64,000 nucleotides of DNA from Flavobacterium sp. KMS. GTDB lineage: Bacteria > Bacteroidota > Bacteroidia > Flavobacteriales > Flavobacteriaceae. Location of the stretch: positions 124,001 to 188,000 of the forward strand of contig NZ_JSYP01000004.1 in assembly GCF_000813005.1 (NCBI RefSeq), in the 5' to 3' direction. The first letter of the stretch is position 1; every line of letters starts with the position of its first letter. Made by a program: the position numbers and the translations under genes. Shown here piece after piece: positions 22,763-31,875 of this stretch. The notes below the pieces were generated by a model. That model saw only the letters and a list, made by a program, of their open reading frames with translations. It was not told where the DNA came from and searched no databases.

Positions 22763-23683
22763 ATGAAAGCGAAAAAAGAGGAAGATATAAAAACCTATGG
22801 TGCAAAAGATTTTCGGGACAAATTCCTTGAATCTGAAAATACTGTAGAACATCTTTTTAAATCAAACTCCGAACATTTTTTTTGCTTGAGGATTGAAGAT
22901 GTAAATCAACTAAAATATCCTGTACCTCCATCCAAACACATTTGTCATACGCTGCTTTTTATCACTTCTGGAATTCATAAACTAAAAGTTGGGTTCGAAG
23001 AATATACAACCAAGGCAAATGAAATGATACTAGTTCCTGCTGGACAGATTTACTCTATAGATTTTATGAGTAAAAAGATAACAGGTATCATATGTCAGTT
23101 TCATCAGGATATTCTAATAGGGAAATATGGCAATCGAGAAATGCTAAATGATTTTAATTTTTTGAAAGTCTGGGGAAATCCTAATGTAAATTTTCAAAAA
23201 CAAGAAGCTGGATTTATTTCGAATCTATTAAATCGTCTGCTCATAGAATATACCGAAACTGGCGGTACAAATCTGGATATTATACAGCCTTACCTTATTG
23301 CGTTACTTTTTGAAATAAACAAGAATGCTGTAAAAACCAATAAAACCCTCACGGCAGCAACTACACTCACAACAAAGTTTAAAGAGCTTATATATTTGCA
23401 TATAAAAACCCAACATCAGGTGAGTTATTATGCTTCGGTACTTAATGTAACCCCAAATCATTTAAACAAATCGGTAAAATCCGTTACAGGAAAATCGCCT
23501 ACAAAATGGATAGACGAAACGATTCTTTTAGAAGCCAAATACTTATTATACCAAACCAATCTTACTATAAACGAAATTACAATACAAGTAGGTCATTATG
23601 ATCAATCGTACTTTAGCCGCATCTTCAAAAAACATGAAGGCGTCACTCCTATCGAGTATCGAAAAATGATTGATAAATCCTAA
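22763..23683 (+). CDS. AraC-family transcriptional regulator
   Basis: 306 residues. The N-terminal half is a cupin-like sensor (about 50-150, with HTLLFITSGIHKLKVGF and a LVPAGQIYSI segment). The C-terminal 100 residues hold the double helix-turn-helix of AraC regulators, ending in the signature GHYDQSYFSRIFKKHEGVTP (about 279-298). It should bind DNA as a regulator whose ligand is unknown. The neighbours (a small protein and a pentapeptide repeat protein) may be targets but no operator can be named. Confidence 0.9.
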   Translation: MKAKKEEDIKTYGAKDFRDKFLESENTVEHLFKSNSEHFFCLRIEDVNQLKYPVPPSKHICHTLLFITSGIHKLKVGFEEYTTKANEMILVPAGQIYSIDFMSKKITGIICQFHQDILIGKYGNREMLNDFNFLKVWGNPNVNFQKQEAGFISNLLNRLLIEYTETGGTNLDIIQPYLIALLFEINKNAVKTNKTLTAATTLTTKFKELIYLHIKTQHQVSYYASVLNVTPNHLNKSVKSVTGKSPTKWIDETILLEAKYLLYQTNLTINEITIQVGHYDQSYFSRIFKKHEGVTPIEYRKMIDKS

Positions 23684-23753
23684 CTCTTGCTTATTGAATC
23701 CTAATAGGATTGTCTCTTTATTATTGACATTTGCAAACTAAAAAAAGCAAATA

Positions 23754-23954
23754 ATGATTTACGTTTTCAAAACTTCGGTAAACACAGAATCGAAATTAGA
23801 ATCGGCAACAACAATCCTTAACGAATTATTACCAGACGCAAAGTGGAACTTCGACCTTGAAGATTGGGACAATATTTTAAGAATTGATAGTAAAACCGAT
23901 ATAGTCGAAATGATACTTAACAACGACGTTTTCGATTGTATCGAATTAGAATAA
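23754..23954 (+). CDS. Small ferredoxin-like-fold protein (HMA-like without CxxC)
   Basis: 66 residues with a beta-alpha-beta-beta-alpha-beta pattern like heavy-metal-associated domains: MIYVFKTSV, helix with ATTILNELL, strand AKWNFDLEDWDNILRI, helix and IELE end. The CxxC metal site is absent, so it is unlikely to carry metal in the usual way. Such small proteins are common in flavobacteria and uncharacterised. Confidence 0.55.
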   Translation: MIYVFKTSVNTESKLESATTILNELLPDAKWNFDLEDWDNILRIDSKTDIVEMILNNDVFDCIELE

Positions 23955-23995
23955 ATATCGCATTTGCAACAATTAACTTTCATCATCAATTTATT

Positions 23996-24568
23996 ATGGA
24001 CACATTACTTCATCAAGGCAAGACATTTGAAAACATCGATTACTCAGAAAAGAAATTAGTCGATTTCGAATTTTTAAATTGCGATTTTATAAACTGTAAC
24101 TTTTCAAAAAGCGATTTAGGCAATAATGATTTTATAGACTGCAACTTTAAGAACTGTAATTTCTCTTTGGCAACGCTACGAAACACAGGATTAAAAAACA
24201 TTAAATTCACCGATTGTAAATTAATGGGATTAGACTTTAGTGACAGTAATGCCTTTTTATTCTCCATGAACTTTCAGGGTTGTATCCTGGATTATTCTAC
24301 TTTTTTACAAAGAAAATTAAAGAAAACAAACTTCTTCGATTGCTCTCTAAAAGACGTAGATTTCTCCGAAGCCGATTTAACTCAGGCAGTATTTAAAAAT
24401 TGTGATCTGTCGAACGCAACTTTCGTGCGAAGCATACTAGAAAAAGCTGATTTTCGTACGGCAAAAAACTATTCTTTCGACCCAGAAGAAAACAAAGTCA
24501 AAAACGCTAAATTCTCCCGTTTGGAACTTGCAGGATTATTAGAGAAATTTAATCTTGATATTCAGTAA
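23996..24568 (+). CDS. Pentapeptide repeat protein
   Basis: 190 residues from the ATG at 23,996; a longer frame starting at 23,936 overlaps the previous gene and is less likely. Repeats of the form [A/N/S/C]-[D/N]-[F/L]-x-x run from about 20 to 165 (for example CDFINCNFSKSDLGNNDF), which fold into a right-handed quadrilateral beta-helix. Cys and Asn dominate position -2. Some relatives such as Qnr and MfpA mimic DNA and protect gyrase, but most have no known role. Confidence 0.85.
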   Translation: MDTLLHQGKTFENIDYSEKKLVDFEFLNCDFINCNFSKSDLGNNDFIDCNFKNCNFSLATLRNTGLKNIKFTDCKLMGLDFSDSNAFLFSMNFQGCILDYSTFLQRKLKKTNFFDCSLKDVDFSEADLTQAVFKNCDLSNATFVRSILEKADFRTAKNYSFDPEENKVKNAKFSRLELAGLLEKFNLDIQ

Positions 24569-24683
24569 ATCTAAGAGAAAGATAGGATTGAATTAGGAAG
24601 TTTAGGATTTGAGTAGATCTGTAGTTTTTATTTGTATTTTCGTTTAATTAAAACATATAAAGAACAATTCATAAGAACACTAA

Positions 24684-25823
24684 ATGAATAATTTTAGTTA
24701 TTTAAAAATCATCGCTTTAATTGCTGTTTTTGTTTTATTGCTTCTTGTCTTTTTTTTGCTGACTGTAAAAACTAAAAACAAGTTGTCGAATCGACTTATT
24801 GCAAGCTATCTAATCCTTACTGCTATCGATATTAGTGGATTTTTTATTGCAGAGAACATTACAAACAACCACCCCAACTTAGAAATTTTTAGATGGACAC
24901 TCTGTTTATTAAACATTCCATTGTTTTATTTATATGTACTATCACTTTGTTATACCGATTTCCGATTAAAGTTTAAACATGCATTACATACAGCCCCATT
25001 TATAATCTTAAACCTAATTTTAATACCAAGAATATATTTAGCAAATGATACCTATAAAAAATACTTTTTCGAACATCATTTTGAAACAACCGAAATGGTG
25101 TTTTTTCAATTTCTAATAGAAGTCCAATATTTACTTTATATCATTGGTATCTTTTTAATTTTGAAAAAATACAGAAAAATTTATCTTGAAAATTTTGCAA
25201 ACTCTAATACTGCAACATACAAATGGTTATTCCAGATAACGATCGTTTTCATAGTTGCGCATTACTTTGATACTTTTAAGAATCTCTTAAGATATACCGA
25301 TTATCATACTCTTTTAATTTTTATTAATGATTTTATAGGTATTATAGCTTTATTGATAACATGTTGGTTTGTCTTAAAAGCATTAAACTATCCTGAGCTT
25401 TTTAGGGGTATCGATTCTAAATTACAATTAGCAAAAGATTTTACGTCTAAAACAGCAGCTTCCAAGAATCAAGATATTACTGTGATTGCATCACAAATAG
25501 ATATCTTAAAAAAACACATGATAGATAAAAAACCATATCTAGATCAATCGTTTACGATACAAGACCTCGCAAACCAAATTAATATTCCTGTACGTGAATT
25601 ATCAATTCTAATTAATCTACACATGCATCAACATTTTTTTGACTTTGTAAACCAATATCGTATCGAGAATGCAATGGAAATTTTACGAAATTATTCAAAA
25701 AGTGAATTGACTGTTCTGGAAATCCTATACAAGGTAGGCTTCAATTCTAAATCTTCCTTTCATACTGCGTTTAAAAAACATACTTCATTAACTCCTACAG
25801 AATACAGAAATAGCTTACTATAA
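24684..25823 (+). CDS. Membrane-bound AraC-family regulator
   Basis: 379 residues. Seven or so hydrophobic helices fill residues 5-240; a linker leads to a C-terminal AraC helix-turn-helix domain (about 280-379), with the second HTH ending in VGFNSKSSFHTAFKKHTSLTP. This architecture, a 7TM-like sensor fused to an AraC DNA-binding domain, is frequent in Bacteroidota and would let the protein sense something at the membrane and bind DNA there. Target genes are unknown. A strong terminator follows at 25,856. Confidence 0.88.
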   Translation: MNNFSYLKIIALIAVFVLLLLVFFLLTVKTKNKLSNRLIASYLILTAIDISGFFIAENITNNHPNLEIFRWTLCLLNIPLFYLYVLSLCYTDFRLKFKHALHTAPFIILNLILIPRIYLANDTYKKYFFEHHFETTEMVFFQFLIEVQYLLYIIGIFLILKKYRKIYLENFANSNTATYKWLFQITIVFIVAHYFDTFKNLLRYTDYHTLLIFINDFIGIIALLITCWFVLKALNYPELFRGIDSKLQLAKDFTSKTAASKNQDITVIASQIDILKKHMIDKKPYLDQSFTIQDLANQINIPVRELSILINLHMHQHFFDFVNQYRIENAMEILRNYSKSELTVLEILYKVGFNSKSSFHTAFKKHTSLTPTEYRNSLL

Positions 25824-25855
25824 ACAACTCCCATAAATCGGACATTATTTTAGCG

Positions 25856-25900
25856 AAAGTCGAACCAAATTTATTCATACTATTTGGTTCGACTTTTTTT
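25856..25900 (+). terminator. Strong intrinsic terminator
   Basis: Positions 25,856-25,870 and 25,882-25,896 form a perfect 15-bp stem with an 11-base loop; the right arm runs into seven T residues. It ends the membrane-bound AraC regulator transcript. Confidence 0.9.
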
Positions 25901-25929
25901 AGTCGGACGTTTTTACAAAATATCTAAAC

Positions 25930-25963
25930 CAAATTTGCCTCAGATAAAAAACAGGCAAATTTG
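25930..25963. promoter_or_regulatory. Inverted repeat upstream of the aspartic protease gene
   Basis: CAAATTTGCCT (25,930-25,940) and AGGCAAATTTG (25,953-25,963) form a perfect 11-bp inverted repeat with a 12-base centre, about 50 bases before the start at 26,015. It lacks a following T-run and is placed like an operator or leader structure. Confidence 0.45.
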
Positions 25964-26014
25964 CCAAAATGGGATATGCTGAAAACCAAGTTTAGAGTAA
26001 GCAAAAATCAAATC

Positions 26015-26839
26015 ATGAAAACAACCAAAATAGTATTTAGCTTGCTATTCTTAGGCAATGCTATAGTTAGTCTCGCACAAGACACAATACCACTTAAAAC
26101 GTACATCGAAAACATGAAAACTGTAGATGTGTTTATAAAAGGAAAAAAATACAATTTCCTTTTTGATACTGGCGGAGCAGAAACTCTTATTTCGCCTGAA
26201 ATAGCAAATATGCTAAACAAAAAGATATACGGAAGTTCAACAGGATTTAGAATGGATGGAGAAATAATAAAGGCACAAAAAAGTGATAGCATATCACTTA
26301 TAATTGGCACTACAACTCTATTCCACCCAACTGTTGGCGTTTGGGACATTATGAGTATTTTACCTAAAGAATTCCCTAAAATTGATGGCATTATCTCTCT
26401 TAAATCTTTTAGCAACACTATTTTGACTATAGATCTTTCTAAAAATATTCTAATTATTGAAAATGACGTTTCCGCAAAAAAAAGAATTAAAGGAAAGTCT
26501 CTTTTACCAACTCGATTTGCCAATGGTTTGGAAGGTTCTGAATTAAATATTTTCGTTCGAATACCTAAAAATAATTTTTATTATTGGTTTCTTTTTGACT
26601 CTGGTAACAGTGGACCATTATTACTTTCAAATGAAAGTGCTGTCGTTTGGGGATTAAAACCCGAAAACAATGCGATTGAAATAACCACCCCTAAATCTGA
26701 ATTCTTAATCGGTAAAAATAAACTTATAGTAAAACCATTTACAAGAAATATAATTTACGATGGTGTACTTAATTTTGAATCCCTCAGTAAATATATTTTC
26801 ACTATCGATTTTAAGAAAAAAGAAGTCTGGATTAATTAA
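26015..26839 (+). CDS. Retropepsin-like aspartic protease, secreted
   Basis: 274 residues from the ATG at 26,015, which gives a signal peptide ending in SLAQ (about residue 22); an upstream in-frame start would bury it. Two Asp-Thr/Ser-Gly motifs occur: FLFDTGGAETLIS around Asp51 and FLFDSGNSGPLLLS around Asp195. A two-lobed pepsin-like or single-chain retropepsin arrangement is therefore possible, in which both Asp residues form the active site. Expected in the periplasm. Substrate unknown. Confidence 0.75.
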   Translation: MKTTKIVFSLLFLGNAIVSLAQDTIPLKTYIENMKTVDVFIKGKKYNFLFDTGGAETLISPEIANMLNKKIYGSSTGFRMDGEIIKAQKSDSISLIIGTTTLFHPTVGVWDIMSILPKEFPKIDGIISLKSFSNTILTIDLSKNILIIENDVSAKKRIKGKSLLPTRFANGLEGSELNIFVRIPKNNFYYWFLFDSGNSGPLLLSNESAVVWGLKPENNAIEITTPKSEFLIGKNKLIVKPFTRNIIYDGVLNFESLSKYIFTIDFKKKEVWIN

Positions 26840-26900
26840 GTTTTTTACAAATATCCATTTTTAAGAAATAGTAATTCTAGTAGGATTATTTTTTAATCTC

Positions 26901-26908
26901 TATTTTTG
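26901..26908 (+). promoter_or_regulatory. Candidate -7 element
   Basis: TATTTTTG matches TAnnTTTG and lies 28 bases before the lipoprotein start at 26,936. No clear -33 TTTG partner is seen at the usual distance. Confidence 0.4.
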
Positions 26909-26935
26909 TTTAGAATAAAACAACAAAAAGCTGAT

Positions 26936-27487
26936 ATGAAGAAATACTACCTATTATTAATCTTAACTATTATTAGCTGTAACAATTCAACGAAAGTTAT
27001 TCCAAAAGAAAATATTGCTCAAAAAAAAGAATTAAAAAAATTCTATGAGTCTGATAAAATAGACCATTACTATTTAGACATTTCAGAAGATGCTTTTTTT
27101 AGCCTCATGAAAAAAGAAAATAAGACTCAAGATGACAAAAGTCTAGCTCAACTATTAGTAGCAAGTAATTATCCAAATTCTATTTCACAACCTAACTTTG
27201 AATCCGATTTAAAAAAGTTTCATTTTGCAAAACATGAACTAAACAAAGAAAAGAAAAAAGAGATTGAAAATATTTTTAGTCAACAGGATTCATTACGATA
27301 TGAATACGCTGGTTGTCTTCCTAAATATCGAGATATCTTTATTTTCAAAAAGAATGATTCTATAATTGGAATAGCAAAAGTTTGTTTTGGATGTGGGGTT
27401 TCTCAATTCTTAGGAACTAAAGTAGATACTGATGGATTTGGATTACAAACTGAATTAGAAAAACTCGAAAAAATCATTCGAAATTAA
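26936..27487 (+). CDS. Lipoprotein of unknown function
   Basis: 183 residues from the ATG at 26,936, which gives the lipoprotein signal MKKYYLLLILTIISC (Cys15). The mature part is Lys/Glu-rich and helical. It is followed by a beta-containing end with three cysteines: a KVCFGCGVSQF motif (about 150-160), and an earlier Cys in YAGCLPKYRD. The CxxC pair may be redox-active or structural. Family not recognised. Confidence 0.6.
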   Translation: MKKYYLLLILTIISCNNSTKVIPKENIAQKKELKKFYESDKIDHYYLDISEDAFFSLMKKENKTQDDKSLAQLLVASNYPNSISQPNFESDLKKFHFAKHELNKEKKKEIENIFSQQDSLRYEYAGCLPKYRDIFIFKKNDSIIGIAKVCFGCGVSQFLGTKVDTDGFGLQTELEKLEKIIRN

Positions 27488-27577
27488 GAGCAAATAAACA
27501 CACCAACTCTATAAAGGTTTAACATAAAATAATTGACCAAAAACCACAGCTACTTCTAACTGAGAATTATACCCCTG

Positions 27578-28450
27578 ATGAACGAAAAAACAACTGTAGA
27601 CAATGCCATTAAAAGAGGGAAATGGTTAATTAATTACCCTGCACGTACAATATTATTTGCATCTATTTTTATTGCTATTTATCTTCAAATTCAAAACATC
27701 ATAACAGGTTGGTTAATTATACCAATTGTATATATACTCCCCTTTTTATTAGCTTTTCTATATTGGTGCATTACAATTACCAAGTGGAGAATTTGGGCAT
27801 TTACAAATGTTAGAAATGTTCATGAATTAAAAAAAAGAGCTATTCAGGAAAGACTAATTGGTTTGGATAACAGTTTTTATCAAAAAGCTGAAATAAAAAT
27901 CTTTGGAGATAAAAAGAAATGGGATTCGTTACTATTAAAATTTGAAAAGGAAGACGTATTTCAAGACAACATATTTATCCCAAAACAAACTATGATCTTT
28001 TATTCCAAAAGCAAAAATTCAATCCAAATGCTTTTAGGTATTTCGAGCATTATTCTTGGAGGCTACTTAATATTTAATTCCAGAAGCCTACCTTTAGGAA
28101 TACTATTGGTATTAGGAGGTCTTTATTTAACTTACAAAGAATTCAGAGAAGTTATAAATACTACACCTCAGATAATTTTAGATGAAAAAGGTATAGAAAC
28201 CATAAAAACAAAGTTTCACAATTGGGAATCTATAAAAAATGAAGAAGTAATTTGCCAAGGCTTCGGAAAAAATAGACATTACTATTTAATATATGAATAT
28301 CCTGGAGGGAGAGAATATTTGCAAATAGATAGCTATACTACAAATATGAAAGCTCTAAATAAGTTATTAATATTATACAGAGGTCGCTCAAAACAAAAAA
28401 ATAATTTCATTCAACAAACAGCAAAACTCTCAAATGATATTTATAATTAA
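27578..28450 (+). CDS. Membrane protein with a C-terminal beta domain, unknown
   Basis: 290 residues with two hydrophobic helices at about 22-65 and another pair at about 150-185, separated by a soluble helical part. The C-terminal 90 residues are beta-rich (ETIKTKFHNWESIKNEEVIC and similar), resembling a PH-like domain of bacterial membrane proteins. No family is recognised with confidence. It stands alone between two short intergenic spacers. Confidence 0.55.
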   Translation: MNEKTTVDNAIKRGKWLINYPARTILFASIFIAIYLQIQNIITGWLIIPIVYILPFLLAFLYWCITITKWRIWAFTNVRNVHELKKRAIQERLIGLDNSFYQKAEIKIFGDKKKWDSLLLKFEKEDVFQDNIFIPKQTMIFYSKSKNSIQMLLGISSIILGGYLIFNSRSLPLGILLVLGGLYLTYKEFREVINTTPQIILDEKGIETIKTKFHNWESIKNEEVICQGFGKNRHYYLIYEYPGGREYLQIDSYTTNMKALNKLLILYRGRSKQKNNFIQQTAKLSNDIYN

Positions 28451-28529
28451 TTCCCAAGGCACAAATCTCATAACCAGAGAAGAACTTTCGGTTAAGGAAT
28501 GGTCGGAAAAACTTATAAAAATTAAGCTC

Positions 28530-28537
28530 TATTTTTG
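28530..28537 (+). promoter_or_regulatory. Candidate -7 element
   Basis: TATTTTTG matches TAnnTTTG and lies 61 bases before the esterase start at 28,599. The leader would be about 55 bases long. No convincing -33 partner. Confidence 0.35.
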
Positions 28538-28598
28538 TAATGCAAAGTGAGAATACTATCATTTTATTCTTAATGCTAAATTGGATTAAAACCTCTTT

Positions 28599-29525
28599 AT
28601 GAAACAATTACTTCTAACTCTTTATTTACTTATCGGAATGTCCCATTCTCAATACGCCCAGAAAGTTATCCCTTTATACAACGGAAAAGTACCAAACGCT
28701 AAAGATATTGCAGACCTGCAAGACTCTATTATGGTTTATGACACTGGTTCTAAAAAAATCACTGTAATTACCAGAGTTGCGACTCCTGATCTGACTGTTT
28801 TTCTTCCCGAAAAAAATAAGGCTACAGGAATTGCTGTAATTATTTGCCCTGGCGGCGGTTACTCTGGTGTGGCAATTGATCATGAAGGTTATGCTATTGC
28901 CAAAAAACTAAACGAAAGCGGAATTGCAGGATTTGTATTAAAATACCGTTTACCAATTACAAAATACGTCGAAAACAAAGAAATAGTTCCTTTGCAAGAT
29001 GCGCAACGTGCTATTGAATTGGTAAGAGAAAATGCCAAAAAATGGGGAATAAATCCAAACAAAATTGGAATTCAGGGTAGTTCTGCCGGGGGACATTTGG
29101 CTGCAACTGTGGGAACACATTATACCAAATCATATATCGCCAATCCGTTAAAAACCAATTTGCGTCCCGACTTTATGATTCTTACTTATCCTGTTATTAG
29201 TATGGCAGATAGTTTAACACATATGGGATCCAGAAATAATTTGCTTGGCAAAGACGCATCTCCCGAGGAAATTAAAGAATACTCGAATGAATTGCATGTA
29301 ACACCAAATACTCCTCCCTCATTTATTACTCATGCCATAGATGATCCTGATGTTATAGTACAAAACTCGCTTGTATTTATTGCTGCTTTACAAAAAAACA
29401 AAGTCCCAGTAGAATCTTTCTTTTATGCCAAAGGTGGTCATGGTTTCGGGATGGATAATCCTACCAGCGATGTACAATGGATTGATAACTGTATTGATTG
29501 GATTTTGAAAACCAATAAAAAATAA
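28599..29525 (+). CDS. Secreted alpha/beta-hydrolase esterase (acetyl-esterase-like)
   Basis: 308 residues with a signal peptide ending in QYAQ (about 21). The fold markers are an oxyanion motif CPGGGYSG (83-90), the nucleophile elbow GSSAGG with Ser162, an Asp in AIDDPDV (about 248) and His in GGHGFG (about 283). The layout fits the BD-FAE/acetylxylan esterase group, which removes acetyl groups from sugars and polysaccharides. The exact substrate is not certain; no polysaccharide-utilization genes adjoin. Confidence 0.85.
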   Translation: MKQLLLTLYLLIGMSHSQYAQKVIPLYNGKVPNAKDIADLQDSIMVYDTGSKKITVITRVATPDLTVFLPEKNKATGIAVIICPGGGYSGVAIDHEGYAIAKKLNESGIAGFVLKYRLPITKYVENKEIVPLQDAQRAIELVRENAKKWGINPNKIGIQGSSAGGHLAATVGTHYTKSYIANPLKTNLRPDFMILTYPVISMADSLTHMGSRNNLLGKDASPEEIKEYSNELHVTPNTPPSFITHAIDDPDVIVQNSLVFIAALQKNKVPVESFFYAKGGHGFGMDNPTSDVQWIDNCIDWILKTNKK

Positions 29526-29612
29526 TCTCTCCAATAATTTAAACGAAAATAAAAACTAAACGGCTTAGGTAGTTTAAATTTTATATAATCCTCAAAAATC
29601 TAATAACAAAGC

Positions 29613-30140
29613 ATGACAACCTCAACCATTTGGCCTACAAATACCATTCATAAAGATTTACTTGAAGCAAAAGAACTACTATACGATACTTGCAACTTAG
29701 AATGTTCGCAACCTATAGCTGAAGCAGAAAGTGCCGATTATGGCGCTTATACTTTTAAAATAAACAATCAGGCTGTTATATACCGTGTGGCAAAAATTAC
29801 CCCAACAAAAGTGGGACAATTTGTTACGTTGTGGAAAAGAAGCCCAAAAGGTCCTATTGCCCCTTTTGAGATTACAGATGATATCGATTTATTTATTGTA
29901 AGCACCCGAAATGGTTCTCACTTTGGACAATTTATTTTTCCAAAATCGATACTACACCAAAAAGGAATTTTATCTGATGACACGAAAGAAGGCAAACGTG
30001 CCATTCGTGTATATCCGCCTTGGGACAGCACAACAAGTAAACAAGCACAGAAAACACAACAATGGCAATTAGATTATTTTGTTGCCCTACCGAGCGATAA
30101 ACCTGTAGATTTGGATTTAATAAATAAATTAATTTCGTGA
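29613..30140 (+). CDS. MepB family protein
   Basis: 175 residues, soluble, with the conserved MepB core: AVIYRVAKITPTKVGQFVT followed by LWKRSPKGPIAPF (about 49-81), then FGQFIFPKSILHQKGI and an IRVYPPWD segment (about 110-140). MepB was named for its place in the S. aureus mepRAB multidrug operon, but its own function is unknown and homologues occur widely without the transporter. The gene is not next to an efflux pump here, although a LysE-type exporter follows after 79 bases. Confidence 0.85.
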   Translation: MTTSTIWPTNTIHKDLLEAKELLYDTCNLECSQPIAEAESADYGAYTFKINNQAVIYRVAKITPTKVGQFVTLWKRSPKGPIAPFEITDDIDLFIVSTRNGSHFGQFIFPKSILHQKGILSDDTKEGKRAIRVYPPWDSTTSKQAQKTQQWQLDYFVALPSDKPVDLDLINKLIS

Positions 30141-30219
30141 TAAATAAATTCATATTTTAGCTAATGCTTAAAACTTAAGCAGATAACAAAACCAATTATT
30201 AATACTAAAAACGATAGCC

Positions 30220-30852
30220 ATGACAGGAATAGAAAGCTTAGGAACATTTATAATAGCAGCAACAATTGTAGTTATTACTCCTGGAATCGACACTATTATG
30301 GTATTAACAAGAAGTATTTCTCTAGGCAAGAAAGCAGGATTATATTCGGCATTAGGTGTTAGTTTAGGACTAATTGTACATACGCTTGCAGCTACATTTG
30401 GGCTTTCGCTCATTCTGGCACAATCGACACTGGCATTTAGCATAGTTAAATATTTAGGTGCTGCCTATTTATTTTATCTGGGCTATAAATCACTTACCGC
30501 AAAAGCAGATCAAACGGAAATAAAATCTATTGAAGTTAAAAATACGGCTAACAGAAAATTATTTTTTACTGCACTTTTAAGCGATGTTCTAAATCCTAAA
30601 ATTGCAATTTTCTTCTTAGCATTTTTACCACAATTTGTAAAAAGCTCAGAGATAAACAATCCTGTTCCATACTTATTACTAGGGTTCATCATCTTTATCA
30701 TAACCTTAATATGGTGTTCATTTTTGGCATTAATGGGAAGTAACGTTGCAACACTTTTTAATAAAAACAAAAATGCCGAAAGTCGATTAAACAAAATGAC
30801 TGGAATTGTTTTTATCTTACTTGGCCTAAAAGTCGCACTTACAAAAAGATGA
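30220..30852 (+). CDS. LysE/RhtB family amino acid exporter
   Basis: 210 residues with five to six membrane helices. The family signatures are present: N-terminal VITPGIDTIMVLTRSISLGKK (about 19-39) and SDVLNPKIAIFFLAFLPQFV (about 125-144). Members export amino acids or related small molecules out of the cytoplasm. The substrate cannot be told. It is downstream of the MepB gene on the same strand but not overlapping. Confidence 0.9.
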   Translation: MTGIESLGTFIIAATIVVITPGIDTIMVLTRSISLGKKAGLYSALGVSLGLIVHTLAATFGLSLILAQSTLAFSIVKYLGAAYLFYLGYKSLTAKADQTEIKSIEVKNTANRKLFFTALLSDVLNPKIAIFFLAFLPQFVKSSEINNPVPYLLLGFIIFIITLIWCSFLALMGSNVATLFNKNKNAESRLNKMTGIVFILLGLKVALTKR

Positions 30853-30912
30853 TTTTAACGAATTGTTACCTTTCTAAGTAAATTCATTTAAAACCAATTT
30901 AAAGAACACGAT

Positions 30913-31101
30913 ATGAAAAAGATTTCCAGATTACTCTTGTTTTTAGCAGCTGTAGGTTTAGTTACCGGAGCAGTGATTAAGCTTCAAGGTTTTAAAAACA
31001 TTGGAGATGTATTTCTTGGTGTATCAACTCTCATTTGGTTCTACATTATTGGTTCTTTTATTTATGAAAGAGCAAAGAAAGATAAACTAAAGACAAACTA
31101 A
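30913..31101 (+). CDS. Small two-helix membrane protein
   Basis: 62 residues: hydrophobic helix at about 5-24, a short polar link KLQGFKNIGD, second helix at about 33-52 and a basic tail. Small proteins like this, loosely similar to the N-terminal helices of GldL, are common in Flavobacteria; no role is known. It is 60 bases after the exporter gene. Confidence 0.5.
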   Translation: MKKISRLLLFLAAVGLVTGAVIKLQGFKNIGDVFLGVSTLIWFYIIGSFIYERAKKDKLKTN

Positions 31102-31182
31102 ATATTCAGAAACATCTATTCAATCTTTAGGCAAAAGCATACAATAATAAACGCTCGAAGTAATTCTGGCAATACCAAACAT

Positions 31183-31863
31183 ATGAATACCGATTACACA
31201 AAATTAGACAATCCCGCTTGGTATTCTTTATCTGAAACGCACCAGGAATTTTCAATAAATTACAATAACATCAAATTTTACAATCCAGATTATTGTCCTT
31301 TTGGAGGATTTATAATCCTTGAAAACATTTCAGAATCTATTGATGAATATTCGAAATTAACTGATGGCTTTTTTATAGTTGGCGAAAAACCTCAACTTTC
31401 AGATCAACTTGAATTGAAAAACGAATTGATTTGTTTGCAAATGATTATTCATGACCGAATAGATGTTGAAATAAAAGAAAACATCGTTGCTCTTACAACT
31501 AGCCAACACATTGACGCTTTATTTGAACTGGTTAGTTTGGTTCAACCTGGTTATTTTAAAAGAAAAACTGCTTTACTAGGCAATTATTTCGGAATATTTA
31601 AAGACGATAAACTTATTGCAGTTACAGGCGAACGCATGAAAATGGATGATTTCACCGAGGTAAGCGCTATCGTTACACATCCCGAATATACAGGTCAAGG
31701 ATATGCTAAACAACTAATTACCCATGCTGTAAACAATATTTTTGACCAGAATAAAACACCATATTTACACGTAGTCGAAAGTAATATTGGTGCTATAAAA
31801 CTATATGAAAAATTAGGATTCTCAACCAGACGTAAAATGAGCCTTTGGCATATTTCAAAATAA
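31183..31863 (+). CDS. GNAT acetyltransferase (FR47-like)
   Basis: 226 residues. The C-terminal half is a FR47-like GNAT domain: LIAVTGERMKMDDFTEVSAI (about 145-164), the acetyl-CoA loop THPEYTGQGYAKQL (about 166-179) and LHVVESNIGAIKLYEKLGF (about 197-215). The N-terminal half is less conserved. It should acetylate an unknown amine. Twelve bases separate it from the DinB-like gene, so the two are probably one operon. Confidence 0.88.
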   Translation: MNTDYTKLDNPAWYSLSETHQEFSINYNNIKFYNPDYCPFGGFIILENISESIDEYSKLTDGFFIVGEKPQLSDQLELKNELICLQMIIHDRIDVEIKENIVALTTSQHIDALFELVSLVQPGYFKRKTALLGNYFGIFKDDKLIAVTGERMKMDDFTEVSAIVTHPEYTGQGYAKQLITHAVNNIFDQNKTPYLHVVESNIGAIKLYEKLGFSTRRKMSLWHISK

Positions 31864-31875
31864 ATAATTTATAAT

